Numbered from the stretch's first letter, positions 23,801-39,500 are shown. The stretch is 64,000 bases of DNA from Aplysia californica (GCF_000002075.1 NW_004797271.1:5632746-5696745), one strand, 5' to 3'. The notes: generated by a model not told the origin, from the sequence alone. Translations and numbers: made by a program.

Positions 23801-26800
23801 CGCCTTCTGCGCTCCACCCTAACTCGTCCGGAACTACCCGCACCGCCCTAGAATGTTCCAACAGTGCTCTCTCTCATCACTCAAGACCCTTACTAACTGA
23901 CTACAAACATACAAACATAGCACGTTTTGAGTTAATGTAACTCCCACCCACAAAGTCCGAAAACGAGATGTCAATACCTGGCTTTTGCTCGTGTCCTGCG
24001 GGTGCCTCGCTTCTGTCCCGCCCCAGCACTGGTCCCTTCGCCACCACTGTCACTCATCTTTTTGTCATCGTCACTTGACGAGCCTGAGCTGGAGAAGGAC
24101 CGCTCGTCTAACGAATCATCATCGATGAAAGAATCTTCGTCATCATACTTCATCTGTGGACATAAAGTTCAGGTTTAAACATCATGGTTTAGTTTAACAC
24201 TCTCCCCGGACGCCGATCAGCGACGGTGTGATGTAGCAACCAAAAAAGTTGCAGAAATTATCTCCTTTTCGACATGCGCAATTGTTAAGAGTTTAATTTC
24301 CTTTTTGAATGGTTTGTGTGGCCTTTGAGGTCGAAAATCTGTATACAACAATTGGGGTAACTTTTTAAAAAAATGTCGAGTAGACCTAGCAAGAGTGCTG
24401 CTTTACTCTTACGCAATGATGAGAATTCTGGTGAGGAATTAGCTAGACTAGATCTAATGTTTTCAGTTCCGGTTCTAATTCCTTTTTTGGTGAACATGTG
24501 ATTGTCACTTTCAATTTTCTCAGGATGAAGATTTCATAACGGTTGGGGTATTTTTGCCGAGATACAGGTGTAGTACTGATGTAGTCAACCTGCATCCTGG
24601 TCTGTGGGGATAAGTGTTGTGCGGTCTGCACCTTGCGTAGGTGGGAAGTTTTAATTAAGAATTTCACAGCACTTGCAACACAAATGGATTATATTCTAAG
24701 GGCCAAAGATATGAAGTGTTACTAGAGACAAAGAAAAGAAGAAGGAGAGATTAGGATGGATGTTTTTTTTAGGAAAGAAGGAGCAAGCCACACAAGAGCA
24801 CCCACCAACCCCCCCACGTTAACATCAGAGCAAAAGGTCCATATCCAGTTTGCACGGTATGAGTAGTAGTTCATGAACATGGAATGGTATACCTCACCAC
24901 ACTTTACAATAATAAAAAACCTGAAAGAAAGTAGGAGCACAATGAAACTCGCAACAACCGCCTAATGATCAAAAGACGAAAAAAAAAAAAAGCATTACAT
25001 CTCATATTATGTGAAGCCTTCCCCAAATCCCCACTCAAAACACAAACTGAAAAAACTTGATCATAAACTAACAACTTCAGCTCTGAGACAAGAGTGCTAC
25101 ACAACCACAAGGTAGAATAAATGCCACAAGAAGGAGGAAAGCGGAAAACCCACTACGAGCACATAACCAGTAACTTCGAATCCAAACCAAGACTAGACTG
25201 AGGATACCGACTACTCCACAATCATTTTTCAGCTGGAAAATTCCACCTCACCTTCAATTCGTCTCTGATCTCAGCCAGCTTGAGCACCCAGGGGTGAGTC
25301 CATATCTTCATGAGGTTCTGGTAGTCTTTGAAGAGTCGTGCTCCCTTGTTGTTGAACACACCGTCCACCCCCTGACCGGAGAGCTCCATGTACTTGTAGT
25401 ATAGATCTGCCTGGACGTCGGTCAACCGCACCGAGATCACATACTCTTGCTTCGGTGGCAGGAACTTGGTGAGAGCGGAGTAGTCCCTCCTCTGTGGTGG
25501 CAGAAAAATTTCGTTATGAGCATCAAACTATATTTAAGTTGATAAATGAACTCTGTAACAGCAGCCAAACCTCTTTATTTTGGACACCAAAAGTTTAAGA
25601 TAGTATGCAAACTGTTTTAAGCCCAGAAAGCAAAATTTTTCAGTAAAGACACAAATATACTGGTCACTTTAGCTGCGCTGCCGCCCATGGCTCGGAGTAG
25701 AAAAATGAGTAAAATTCCAATAGAAATAAATACTTGCATGCTGCCACCCCACAGAGACAGAATCTCCATAGAATTTGAGGAGTCTCACCAGGCAGGATTG
25801 ATTTCAATGTTGCAAGCACTGTGCAGTTATTGAACTATACCCACAAAAAATATCTCAGAGGATACCTCATTTTGAGTTGGGTTTTTTTCTTCTTTTTCAT
25901 CTGTAAGAATAAGTGTCTGAATGCCCTAGCAAGCTTGTCAACTAATTCAAAACCCTATCAGTGACATCCAACATTAAAACATCAGATTACACAACTGTAG
26001 TTCTTAAGCTGACTTCTTAGAAACCCCGCCCCCCAGAACCTAAGCACCATCTAAACACCAGCATAACCGCAATGCCCATCATCCATTTCTTTAACACTTT
26101 GAAGTCACTTGCCGCAATAATGTGCCAGTGAAAAATATCCGTACCGTCACCTGGAGCAGTTCTGCGCGAGGCCAAGAAGTCTGTTGCAGTTGCTCTCCTG
26201 GCTGAGTGACCAGATGAGGTATTTTGTACTGCTGGCTGTGCGACTGCAAACAACTTAATACTGCACAACAGAAAAGAAAATAGCTATTTGTAAACATCCC
26301 CCCATTACCTGCACACAACCAGCCAGCATCTCGTGGAGAACGTGAGCTCTAGCCTTCATCAGTTTGACGTCGCGAGGGGTGCTGTCCGTACACTGGCCGT
26401 TCCCGATGGGGCTGATGAACCGATTGTTGAACTCTTTGCGTGTTCCCAGCAGGTTGGGTTTCACAAAGCTCACCATGCAGTGATCTACACAGAAACAAAT
26501 ACAATATAGCATGTCTAAAATAATCACAATCACAGACAACATTGTCCAAGACAGCCAACAATTGTCAGGGAGAAAATTGGATATCTTAGACAGGTGGACA
26601 TCTTGGACAGTGTCATGACAATATTTAAAAAACCCTTTTGGGGGGTGGTTGTTAGTGCAGGAGATTATCTTGGACAGGAGGCCATTGAAGCAGGTTTGAA
26701 AGTTGGAATGTACTTAAAACAATACAGCAACAGTAACTCAACATGTTTAAACTCACAACACATTTAAATATTCTCCGCAGCCCACGGGCATACACCATAA

Positions 26801-29800
26801 AAGCTACCGCACTTAAATAACAGCTTTGAGAAAGCTCAAAATATGAACTGACGAAATACACCATTTTTAACTCCATAAATACACTGACTTTCAAACTATA
26901 AATATGCTCATTCCATTTTATACGACTGTTCCAAAGCAGGTCAAGTAGATGCTGACTCACTTGGCCTAAAAAAATTTGATAAAAGGAAAAATGAAAAAGC
27001 CTTTTCATTTAATTTTCAAGGGTTGTCCTGCTTGTAACTGAAAAGGTCATGGATTCAAATCCCATCAAGGGCCTGACATTCATCCCTGGGGAAAAATACT
27101 TTTCCTCACTCCAATCAGGTGGGATTGGGTACCAAGCTATAAGCGACAAAAGATCTTGTCAGTATATAACTGTTTGAACACTTAATTGGTGCTTCCGGGG
27201 AGGACTAAAGAACAAGGAGCATGCTGTAAAGTATGGATATGCGCTGTAAATATAGGCAATTATGATCAATATTATTCCTTTCTGCACCTACATTCATTGA
27301 GATTGTTCTGTAAAGGGGTCCCGGTAAGCACCACCCTCCTACGCGTCTTCATTTGATTCATGGCTTTTGAGAGTGCAGAGGCCTCATTTTTCAAGATGTG
27401 GCCCTCATCACACACTACAAGGTCAGGACCTGAGGGACAAAAAAAAAAAAAAATCAGTCAAGTTGTGTAAGATTCATTCCAAATAAACAATGTAATTGAA
27501 GACATTCAGAAGTCAGCTTGCTGTTGGCTTTGGCAATTAGTTGAAAAACACGGGGGGGGGGGGGGGGGATAGGAATGAGGAAGTGATCATTTGTTCAAGT
27601 GGTTGTCTTCGACAGGAGGTGGTTAGAGCAGATTCAACTTTACTTAAATAAATCAATTGCAAGGTAGCCAAGAAAAGTGAACATGCATACTTGGTGAACT
27701 GAATTTCCTTAAGGACAAATTAAGTAGTATCCTAACTCTTCAACTTTTGAAGAAATAAAGACTTTGAAAAAAATTAATAATCAATGTACCCATACATCGA
27801 AAATTCAGTGTAAAATGTTCATAAGAACTAACCAAAAAAATATTTACAGGAAATAACTACAAGAACACTGTCTTAAGTTCTACACCATGACTTCTACTCA
27901 AGATGACATCTTTATGAATAAAATACATTTGGGACACTTATACATGCAAAAGTCAGTAGATTAAAAAATTGTAATATTCAGTGCTTCCATTAGCTGAAGC
28001 TGAAAAGTAAGGAAAATTCTGCCTGGGGTCAGGGACAGCGCGGTGGGGGTTCAGGGGGCAATGCCCCCTAAGAAAGTGAAATTTAGTGCTTTTAGAGGGT
28101 AGAAAATGGTATTAGGGAGCCTGCTTGAAGAGATTGCCTACAACCCATAACATTTATTTTTTAACCAACATTTTGTCTTGTTTCATTTCTTCACCTAGAT
28201 CTACATGTCTTTCCATTGCTGGCTATGTTTAAAGCAGGTCCCCCTTCCATTGCTATTATAATTCAATTAATTTGTCATCGCACCATTGATCATGAAGGCA
28301 AACCAGGGAATAATGAATAGATATGTACCTTCCCAATACAGTTACCCAGCGTATACCCTAATTTTCCTAAATGTTCACGTCTGAATGTCGCATGTCACGA
28401 CCTCGGAACAGGACTTCGAATTATTCTTGACTTTAGAAGTTTAGCATAAATTTCTTTCATAGCAGCCCTTGTCACGTTCCCGTACTGTAGAATCTTCGCA
28501 TGGATAATTTCTCTAGATCTAGACAAATTTGCAACAAAAAAAAGTTTTTTCTGACAGTAATTTTCTGTCTCAGATCACAAGTCAATTTACTTGATCAATG
28601 CGCAGATTTTCCAGCCGCGGCAACAATCCAAAGATAGAAGGAATGAGTAAATGATAGAAAGGAGGAAATTGGCACAAAAAATAGGCCAGATTTTGATCAA
28701 TCTGCAGGTAAAAATGTACTGCCGACTAACCCGCAATGAATGCACGGGGCATAGCAGATTAATGGCCGATTACACGAAAAGCACAATCTGGCAGCTTTCT
28801 ATAACAATAACTTATTGCCAAGAGAATTGCCGTAAATATCCGTAACTTATACAAGAAGGTATCAAGGCGAGTATGGATCTTTTGCTACGAAATTTCGGTA
28901 GTACTACGCTGTCGCAGTTTTTTATGGAGGGAGTTGATAATGATGGAGGAACAAGTACGGAACTGGTCTCCGTAAAAATACAGAGGAGAGGAAACACTGA
29001 ATATACCCCTTTCCTTCTAGACTGAAGACTGAGGAAACTTAAAACAGATAAAAGATAAACACAACATATCCAGGTTGCATCCCTTTCTACAATATCCTCA
29101 GTAATCCCTTCGACTACAGATACCCAGTATATCATAATGCAAGGCCACCAACAAATCAATGGAATTTTATGAACGTAACTTTTTTTTCTTATTAAGTAAT
29201 GCCTAGGAAAACATTTTTAAGATAAAAATACCCCCCCCCCCCAAAAAAAAAACAAATAAAAAAACCCACAGAAATAAACACAGACACAAACAAACGTAAA
29301 AACAAAAAAAACACAAAATAACAAAATCAGTCAAACATGGTAACTTTTCAACTCCCCTTTGGTTGAGACTGACAACATGCACACAATCCATAAGTACCTG
29401 GGTCTACCAGGGTCTCATAGAATATTTTTTTCTGTCTCTTGTTTTTGATACGGGCACCAGTGGTCAGATTTCTGTACATTTCATAGCCAATGATCATGAT
29501 GCCGCCACTCTCGTGCCAGTCTTTGAGGGTGTCAGCACGCAGCGGATTCTGCTTGCAGCTGGCTAGCTCCCACACCTGATCGGGGGGGACAAAAACATAA
29601 CATTCATTTATGGACCACAAATATAGTTTTTCGTTTTTTAGTTTTAGTAGAGGTTTTACGGCGCTCGCAACTGCTTAAGGTCATATGAGAGCCAAGGGGT
29701 GGATGTCAACAGAGAAATCCTTACAGGGAATGAAGACTTACTCTGTTCACCCCTCAAGCTTCAACAGCATTAAGTCTGCTTCGACTATCAAGGCACCCCG

Positions 29801-30515
29801 GAAATAGCGGGTCACAAGAGTGTGACAAACATACAAAAGAAGCAGAGGGAAATGACGATAGTAAGGATTAGGAAAGAAAAAGCAGCACTTCCCTGTTGCA
29901 GTTCAGGCACTGTTATGAGCATGACATCGATGAATCAGCCCATTTACAATTACAATTCTACTGTGCATAAGAACATGGTTAATGTTCCCCCTTTGGGAAT
30001 GGCCTAAAGACACTTCAGTCAGAGGCACCGCCCCCGGGGGGTACCTTTTTAGTTTTTACAGCACTTACAACACAAATAGGTAATATACGTGCTGAAGACC
30101 AGAGCACCCCCTAGAGAGCATTATATAATGGATGGGGTAACATCTACCCGAAATTGCACCCCACTCATTAACACATACTGCTTTGAAGATAGAATGTTTT
30201 CATACCCAGTACAACGTAACAAGTTTGGTACAAAAAATTTATGTCTCTAGCAGCAATTTCCATCATTTCTAAATACAGGCGAGTTGAGTTGACCTATATA
30301 GCTCTTCCCTACATGTAGTTTTCAGGTACGTAATTAGATTTTCTTTTTATTGTTTATTTTCATGGCAAACTCATGCTTGTTACAAAGGAATAAAAAAAGC
30401 GTTGCTCAGACACTTATGTCTTCATCAGACTCATTATGATAGACCTCCCACCTTCATAGGATACAAAAGGTAAAAGACTATCAGCCATACTTTAGAATGT
30501 GTGTATGTGTGTGAG

Positions 30516-30599
<84 letters not shown>

Positions 30600-33500
30600 A
30601 GGGAGGGAGGGGGGGTGGGGCAGCCCACCTCCAGCTGGTCCTCCTCGTCAAACCACATGGTCCACTCGTTCTGCCAGTTGAGCACCGTGTTTAGAGGGGA
30701 CACCACCAGGCACGTGCGCTGGCCCAAGACCTTCGCATGGGTCATGACTGTGTGCACAAAAGAGATCACCTGGGAGGGAAGAAAAAAATAACCAAATAAA
30801 GAACATGAGTTCCAACTTCTAAAAACAACAGATGAGAGGACAGACAGGAAGGAAGATGAGAAAAGATACTCAATTCCTGAGATTCCGAATATAAATATAC
30901 GGACATATGACAAAATGAGACCATGAAAGGGTCTGATGCCTACTTACAAAACAAAAAAGAATGGGTAAAAATTTGATACAGTAATTCATCGAGGCCAGGA
31001 ATTCATGGTCAACACTCACCGAGAGAGTTTTTCCCAGACCCATGCAGTGAGCCAGAATGCAGCCAGCACCCTGTTCTTTTTTAGACCTTTTGACACTTTC
31101 ATACATGCAATCCCACATAAACTGCACAGCTGCGGGGAGAAAGAGAAAACACACTGATAATGACTATGAAAAAAATATGTATCAAGATATCAAGAGACAT
31201 CCATAATGGGGTATTGAATTCCATAACAAACCTTATCTGCAACTACAATGCAATTTTAAACAATGACATTTATGACAACACTGGATGCACAAAGTCAGGT
31301 TCCTGCCTTGACTTGGTGATTTTTTTCCTGGCAAGAAACGAAAAGAAAGAAAGGAAAAGAAAAGAGATAAAAAAGAAAGAAAAATCTTGTTAGCTTAATA
31401 CTTGGCAGTCAAGACTAGCAGAAATGCAGCTTGCCCTCTCTTCACATGGGAAAGGCAATGATCAAACTACACTAAGCTAAGCATTGCTAGTTTGTCAGAG
31501 GCAAAGAGAACTGAAATAAGAGACCAAAACAATATACAAGAGTAAAACAGTTTGCTCAGCAGTGTAGCACACAGAGCTTCCAGCAGCTGATGACTTTTTC
31601 GAGGATTTTTGGGTCCTTGGCAGGGGTTGAAGGGGGACAGCGCCTCAAGCCTACATCTAACAAGAAAAATAAGTGAGAAAAAATAAGTACCTTGCATACA
31701 TAATTTTCTGCTTGTGTTAGTCCATTATAAATCCAAGGCCATGCTTTCTCCCTTGTATACCAGTACTGAACATCCATAAAAGTAGTATAACAGCTAGATC
31801 TATATAACTTGACAGTCAATGTTCAACTTTTTTCTGCTTCTGTTGGTTTGCACCATAATATGTAGAATCCATATAATCTAAGGCCATGCTGTTCTCCCTT
31901 GTAGGCCTATAGTACACCCATAATAGAATAACAGCTAGATCTAAATAGCTGACAGCTTATGTTCAACTTAAATACACAACAATATTTACAAATAAAGTCT
32001 GATAAAAAATCAAGCTCTCTTTAGAGTTTTCTTTCTTGGCAGGCCCAAGATCTAATGAACCACATTTCTTCTTGTTTACAGTGCTGATGCTCTGCTGGTG
32101 CTTTAGAAGTGAAAGTGGAAGACAATGTCTTCACTTTCATATAAAAGAGCATTTCCGGTATGGGTTAGCTATTGACTATGAGTATTTTCAGAAAATTTTT
32201 ATTTTGTATTTGTTAAAAATTATTTTTTAGCATTAATTTTCATGGAAATCTTTCCATTAACGGATATCTGCAAATTTGCAGAAAACTGGAAGGACTGAGC
32301 ACAGGGCACAGTTCAACATCTGTCCAGTCCAAATAAGCATAACATTGACATACATGGATCACACTGGTCTAAAATGGCTTACTGTCTCATTCTCATCAGA
32401 AGCATAGCACTCTTCAGAAAACCAATTGAAAATATATGCATGCAAGTGTTTCAGTTAGGATCTTTGAACCCATTCAGTACTGTGTCTAATTTTTAAGCAA
32501 ATAATGACAATACAGATCATCAAATTTCATGTGATTGAAATTTTAACCTTCAAGTTCCGATTTGGTGTTATCAAGTAAATTCCCCAATTCCTTCAAATTT
32601 GTCGACCAACATCACTCCATTACTCACCTTCCACCTGATGCGGCTTGAGCTTGCGGACCAATTTTTTGTTCACTTGCACGATGGGCTCATCACCCTCCTC
32701 CTTGCCAGGCTCCAGGATTAGCTTTGTTGTGATCAGGCAGTTCATGGGGTTGTTCTCATCTGTGATCGTCTCAATATTAAACTGACAGAGAGAGAAAAAG
32801 AGAGTGAACGAGGGGGGGACCAAATGCGCCAAGAGATAGTTCCACAACATCATTGCTTCAAAATTATATTCTGATTCTCTGATTTTCAAACTCTCACATT
32901 TGCACCCCTCCCCTTCAAACACCACCCATTTTTTTTTTTTTACTCTTTGCAGTCCCATCTCGCAAATCGGCAATGTTTACCACCCAGTTTCTTTGGAATT
33001 TCCCCAAAATGCCTTTGACTTTGATGGCAAGGGATTTTACTATATCTTACTATATTATGCAGGGTGACTGCCAACCCGGCTTCCGTATTTTGGTGTGAAT
33101 TTGGTATTTCAGTCTGTTCTTACTTATTTATATTTTCTCCCCCCCCCCATTCGCCTTATAATACAAACTGTATAAAAATGAATTCGGTATTGAGCCTGAG
33201 AAAGGGCCTAGAACCAGAATATCGACTGTCAAGAACCAGTCTGAGTGTCATGATTCGTATAATAAACGTGAAAGACCTACTCAGCGTGATACTTGTAAGA
33301 ACTGTAGGAGGGCGAAAATCTGCAAATCTTAAACAGAAAGCTAAAATATAAGTACGATCTAGTCATCCACCGAATGAAACATGAATCTTTTTGTTAAAAA
33401 ACAAGGCTTACAAAGTATGACGGATCCCGATTCAACACAAAGCCTGCACCAACGAGCGTTTTGCACAGAGCTCTGTAGTCTCTATAGTACCGCAATCAAA

Positions 33501-36500
33501 ATTCTTTGCTTTCCAAGTTAAGTTTTTGTCGTCTGGTGTTGCCTTCAACCTCGCCCCGCCCCCCCCCTCCCACAAGTGTATCTTTTAAAAAAATCAATAA
33601 TTCCCCCATTCTGGAGCCCTATACTTCACAGCGTTTAGAACTTGAATGAACTTTGGTGACCCCAACACTCACCAGTAGAAAATCTACTCACAATGTGATG
33701 CTCAAGTTCACTGATTGGTCCCGATGGCAAGCCCGACAAGACGCTACAAGTGACAGCACAGGACAGATATTGATTTATTTTCACAGAGACACGGAGTTCA
33801 TAATGCACAACCTGCATGTTACAAATGTTGCATTATCAAACCATTACCGGCAAATTTCTCGGTGGTAACAAAAGTGAAAGTAGACCTTTATTTTCCCGAT
33901 CGAGTCTCTGTATCATACAAACACTTCCGCCTGCTGCCATAGCCGCCTGTACTAGTGAAACGCTCTCTCAGACAGGGAAAAGCCGAACGAATATCACAAT
34001 TGTGACCGCCAAAAATGAACGGACGTTATCAGATTTGGTTTTATGTACTTTCTCGGGGCAATTTACAGATTTCCTCAAATTTCCGGGTCTCCGCGATTTT
34101 TTAATTCCCCGGGCATGGCAGTCACCCTGTATATGAGCCTTGTTATGGCAAAGTGTTAAAGAGAGAAATTGTACATCAAAAGTAAAAAACAGAATACCCC
34201 CCCCCCCCCCCCAACTATACAAAAACAGTAGACAAAAAAAAAAAGCCATTAAAAAAGGCTTAATTCTAAGGAAAGAGAACCTACCAGTAAAACAAACTGA
34301 AACATTATGACCATCTCTTGAGTACTCTTACCTCTCTCTGTTTGGCTGCAATTCTCTTCCTTCTCTTTTCTTCTGCTCTAGCGGCAGCTCTTGTGGAGTC
34401 TTCCAATTTCTTATTTGACATCACTTTTCTGATTTTCTTTCTCTTCCCAGCTTGACTAGAATTAGGATCATCCTGTGAGAAGAACCAACACAAATATTTC
34501 AGGCAATTATAAACTAAATATTTTTATTTCTCATTTTCTCGAAAATAAAAACCACTAAACTGTAAAAGTCACACCAAATATATTTCTTGCATCAAAATGT
34601 GTTTCAGAAGCTTTGAAATAACAGTAGTTCTAATACAGTAAAGATGAAAATTTTCAACTTATGTTAGTATGCATTTTCAAACGTCTCTAGTACGAAAATT
34701 ATACAAGAAGATATACTCAAACCCAAAGTTAGCACAAACCATAAGATTTAATCAACTAGTTTTGAATATTATGTAATAATATAAGAAGTTTCAGAACAAG
34801 AAAAAAAGTTTTGGGAGACAGGAACAGCAGTAAAATAACAGAAATGCTTGACAAAGAAACCATACCAAAAAAAATTTAATTATTATTTCTTTTTTAAATT
34901 GCCACCAACTGTAACAATATTGTGTGCACTAAGACGAAAATGTTCATGTAAAGAAAAAAACAGCTACTTGTAATGCCATTGTGTTCACAAAAAAATACAA
35001 AATTTAAGAACATGTCAGGCGGAACATGTAGAAAGAAAAAATACCACTTACATCATCTGAATCACTGCCCTTTTCACCATCTTCATCAGATGAATTGGCT
35101 ATTTTCTTTATCCTTCTCCTTTTCTTTCCTTTGCCTTTTTTCTTCTTTCCCCCTTCTTCCTCCTCATCATCATCCTCCTGTTCTTCATCTTCCTCATCAT
35201 CATCACTACCCTTTTTCTTCTTTTTTCCTTTCCTCTTCCTTGGTTTCTTCTTTCCCTTCTTTTTGGATTTGGGCTCACTGTTGTCTCCATCTTCGTCACT
35301 ATCCTTTTCACTTTCCTCTTCACTAGGTAGATCAGACTCTATACTAGAACCTGAAGAGGAGCCTTCTTCGCCAGTTTTAAATGTTTCATCTTCCTCTTTT
35401 TTCCTGAAACAACAAGACCACAATTGAATTAATTTCTTGATGAAGAGAATACTATTCAAAACTAAAGCTTAAACACAACCTGTGTTTTAAAAAAGAGAAC
35501 CTCGGCCAATAAGGTTACTAACTATTCATGAGAAAAAAAGAAAAACACTGAAAAGTTAGGGGTACTCCACAAAAGAGCACCCATCATCCACCTAAATTAA
35601 CTTACACCATCAATCTACAACAGGAGAAAAACTATTCGGACGTCCAGGTAACTGGTAAGTTCCACTTAGTCCACTTCCAGGGTCCCCACCAAATCCTGGA
35701 AAATATTTTCAAGACCCCCACATTTTTTTCAAGACCCCAATTCGAGGGAAAAATCAGGCCGCTGCGCGTCAAGAATGATCCCCAAAAAAGCCAATCTATC
35801 AAAGATAAAAAGTTAAATATCTATAAATGAATGCAAATGTACATTTTGTAGTATAGTCCTCAAACTATAGATGACTATAATACTGGGTGACTGCCAAACC
35901 AGCTTCTCAATTTTCCAAGGTAGGGGCCTCATCCATTTTCCAGGAACACGTTACATAACAATGAAAGCGTGTGCTCCATTTATATCTAATATAATACATG
36001 TATATGTTTGTGAATACACACACACACACACATGTAGGTACATTATATCCAGTCAACAACATGTCAGTGTGGCACTGGGATCTTGAGACACTTTGGTGTT
36101 TCAGTCTGTTCTTACTTATTTATATTTTCCCATCATCATATTAGCCAACATAACAAACTATAGGCCCTATATAAAAAAATGAATCCTGTTTTGAGCCTGA
36201 AAAAAGACCTAGAACTAGAAAATCGACTGTCAATAACCAGTCTGGGTGTCACGATTCATATATTCATATAATAAACGTGAAGACGAAAACCACTGCTGCA
36301 ACTCAAAGTAGAGTAATAACTAGAATGGCTCAAGTACACCTATTCAGTGTGAGAGGTGTAAGAACTGGGGGGGGAGAGGCAAGATGCAGCGACACTGAAA
36401 ATCTGCCAATCTTGAACAGAAAGCTAATAAAATATAGATATAAATTACAATCACCCCATCCAATGAAACGCGAACACTTTAGTTCTACAACAAGGCATGA

Positions 36501-39500
36501 CGGATCCTGATTCCACACAAGGCCTGCATCAACGCGCGCTTTGCAGAGAGCTCTAAAGTGGTAATCAAAATGCTAAAAATGTGCTTCCAAGTTCAGTTTT
36601 TGTCCTCTAGCGTTGCCTTCAGCCCCCCCCCCCCCTCCATCCCCTTCCACGAGTGTATCTTATAAAGGAGTCCTATTCTTCACAGCACTCAGACCGCCGG
36701 TACTCACAGGTTCATTGACCGGTCACGAGGGCGAACCTGTCAAGATGCTTGTATAACTTCTTTTTCTTTTTTTTTTTCCACAAGCGACAGCAGAGGGCAA
36801 TTTTTAATATTGATTTATTTTCAAGGCGACACAGCAGCGTTCATAATGCACAACCTGCATGTTACAAATGTTGCGTTATCTATCAGACTATTACCGGAAA
36901 ATTTCTGGGTGGTAACGAAAGCAGATCTTGATTCTTCCCGATCGAGCCTCCGTGTCACACATACTTCCGTCACAGCGGCTCAATTACGTTTCCTCTTAAG
37001 GATTCATCAACCATACAGTCTAGATAGCTGCACATTACACAGGCCCTATACTTTCCTGACTTACCGACCCATCACAAAATTCCCGACTTTTTCCCGATTT
37101 CCCGACCCCGTGGGGACCCTGCACTTCATTGTTTTCTCTCTCAGCCCCATGAATCCCCCCCTTGAAAACAGATATGGGTAAAACTTAATTCTACCAAAGA
37201 GAGAAAAAGCCCGAAACAGCTACACATTCTCTTCCAATTATCTCCACGACTTTGTCACAGATACAGAGCTTTCCACTGAGAGCAATGCATTTAAAAGACC
37301 AGACTAGAGCACAAACAAAATACCTGCAAAATAATGTTTTAGTGAGAAATGAATCCATCGTTACAAGGACACATCCAATTGAACAGAAGATTTTCTTTAA
37401 AAGGGTATTTTTAGGCCCTCACCGACACAATTTAGATCACTCAGGAGGTGGGCTTCCGAGCCTGTCTGACAGGGCCAACCACAGCAGAGAGGGATACAAG
37501 AAAGATCAAGATACTCAATAATTCTCCCCACCTAGGAATCGATCTTGGGTCTCCTGTGTGCAACAATGAAGCATCAAACTGCTACACCATGCAGATGCTG
37601 TTGAACTGAAGATAACAGTATCACCAACGAAGCTCTACAGCTACTTTAATAATTGCTTTCACAGAATGTCATGTTGGCTTTACAAGAGGGGACAACAGTG
37701 AACTGACAAGACAAACAGCTCTTCTATGCTGTCTAGAATGTTTTACACTAGACATACATGGGTAGGAGAAGGTATAAAAGAACCCGTATTTTTAAAACAT
37801 TTCTGACCAAGCACACAGGATTCGAACACCAGTCAAAAAGATTTACAGAAAGAAAAAGTTGTCCAGCTAACTGTGATTGTTGAAAATATATTGAATACTC
37901 ACTTTTTCTTTGACTTGCCAATGTCAGAGTCACTGTCAGACAGTTTGGTATCCAGCAACTTGCTACGGATTTGTTTTTTTCTCCCAACAGGAGAGTCACT
38001 GTCATCATCATCATCATTTTCCTCCTTTTCATCATCCTCTTCATTCTGTGAACTCGTTTTCTTTTCATCTTTCTTCTTGGATTTTTGTGGTTCATCTGAA
38101 AAACAGCAACCAAATTCTTAAGCTTAAAGAATCTGAAACGACAACTTAAAAGGGCAAAATAGCAATGCTGAAAAAATGGACAAGAAGAACTTCCAAGCAT
38201 ATTAGTACGCCAATATGGCGGAAAAGTAAGCTGTGATCAAGAGCCTGCACAGTCGTATTAATTTATAGAGAATTCCCCATGTAACAAAGATATTTAAACA
38301 CCGATGGCAGGGGGGCTCTCGTGGCCTAGAGGTTAAGGTGTTGGCCTCTCATTCAAAGGTCCCGGGTTCGATTCCGGGTAGCGACCAAAAAATTTTCTTC
38401 TCTATAATTGTCTCCTTTCACATCCTTTCCTGATCTCTAACAATGTTCTATTGTCTGCTTTCATTTCCACTTTCTGCCCCCACCCCCTCACCTCCTTTGC
38501 CCCCTCATCTGGGCTCCTGACTCTTTCTGCAGCCTTTCTACTGCTACTCCTTGGCTCCTCCTGCTGTCGTCAATTTATAGCTAGTATTTGAATAATTTCA
38601 GTTCTTACAAACGCCTGCCCATTAGGAATTCAATTGTTGAGTTCACTTAAATTCACACGTTGACGAGATTGATGATTGAAAAAATGGATAAGATTCCAAA
38701 GCACACTTCAATCCTTGTATACTTAACATGCAGTAAGAAAATCAGAATTGAATTTTTTAAAATGAAAAAAAAATTCACTCTGAAATACTGCTGTTTGCAA
38801 GCCCAATTAACACTTCTCCTACTGCAAGCCACATTTTGAAGCCTCGCTGGACCGAGAGCAAAAATACGGCTTGAGTGGCTTGCTATCTATTCCAATCCAG
38901 TAAAGAAAAGACACAAAATTCTCTGCAGATCCACATTTTCGAAATAATGAAATAGACTTCCTGTCAGCAGATATGAAAGAAAATATAGCACTGAGAGACG
39001 ATTTTAAGTAATTTCAGCGCTTTTTTTCTATCCCCTTAGAAACGTAAAAACGAAAATAAAAGTGCTCCCCTGACTCCAGCACATGTCTCAAATGTTCACT
39101 TCTATGATAGGTACACATACATAGCTTTCAGCATTTCTTTGCATTACTTGAGGCAACCTACCTCAGAAGTTTGACTGATGCTGTTGTTGTTTTTTTAGAT
39201 ATGACCTTTCAAAGCTGGAAAATTGTTGATTTCATATGACACCTGACATTGCATAATCACTTTTTGAAACCCCAAACTCATTTTATTGGAATAAACCTTC
39301 AATATTGCATCAACGTCTGACAGAGTATTTTTTAACCTTCAGTTTGATGGGCCATATGATATGGTTTGTGTGTGTTTAGTTGGATTTTTCGACATTTTCC
39401 TTTGGTGGGGTAGGGGCGTCAAAATAGGTCAGGGAAAAGCCCTGGACCAGTGGTGGATTTTGGCCTGGTAGGAAGAGAGTTTAAATGCACTCACCAAATT

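Noticed and set aside
30434-30913. 159-codon minus-strand frame with a long Ser-Leu repeat
   Set aside because: Exon 16 read through its donor into the GA/CT microsatellite; the correct exon ends at 30629.
38311-38393. Apparent tRNA gene with good A and B boxes
   Set aside because: The acceptor stem does not pair, and the same head with its downstream CT-rich part occurs in the full SINE at 54373-54906, so it is a SINE head.
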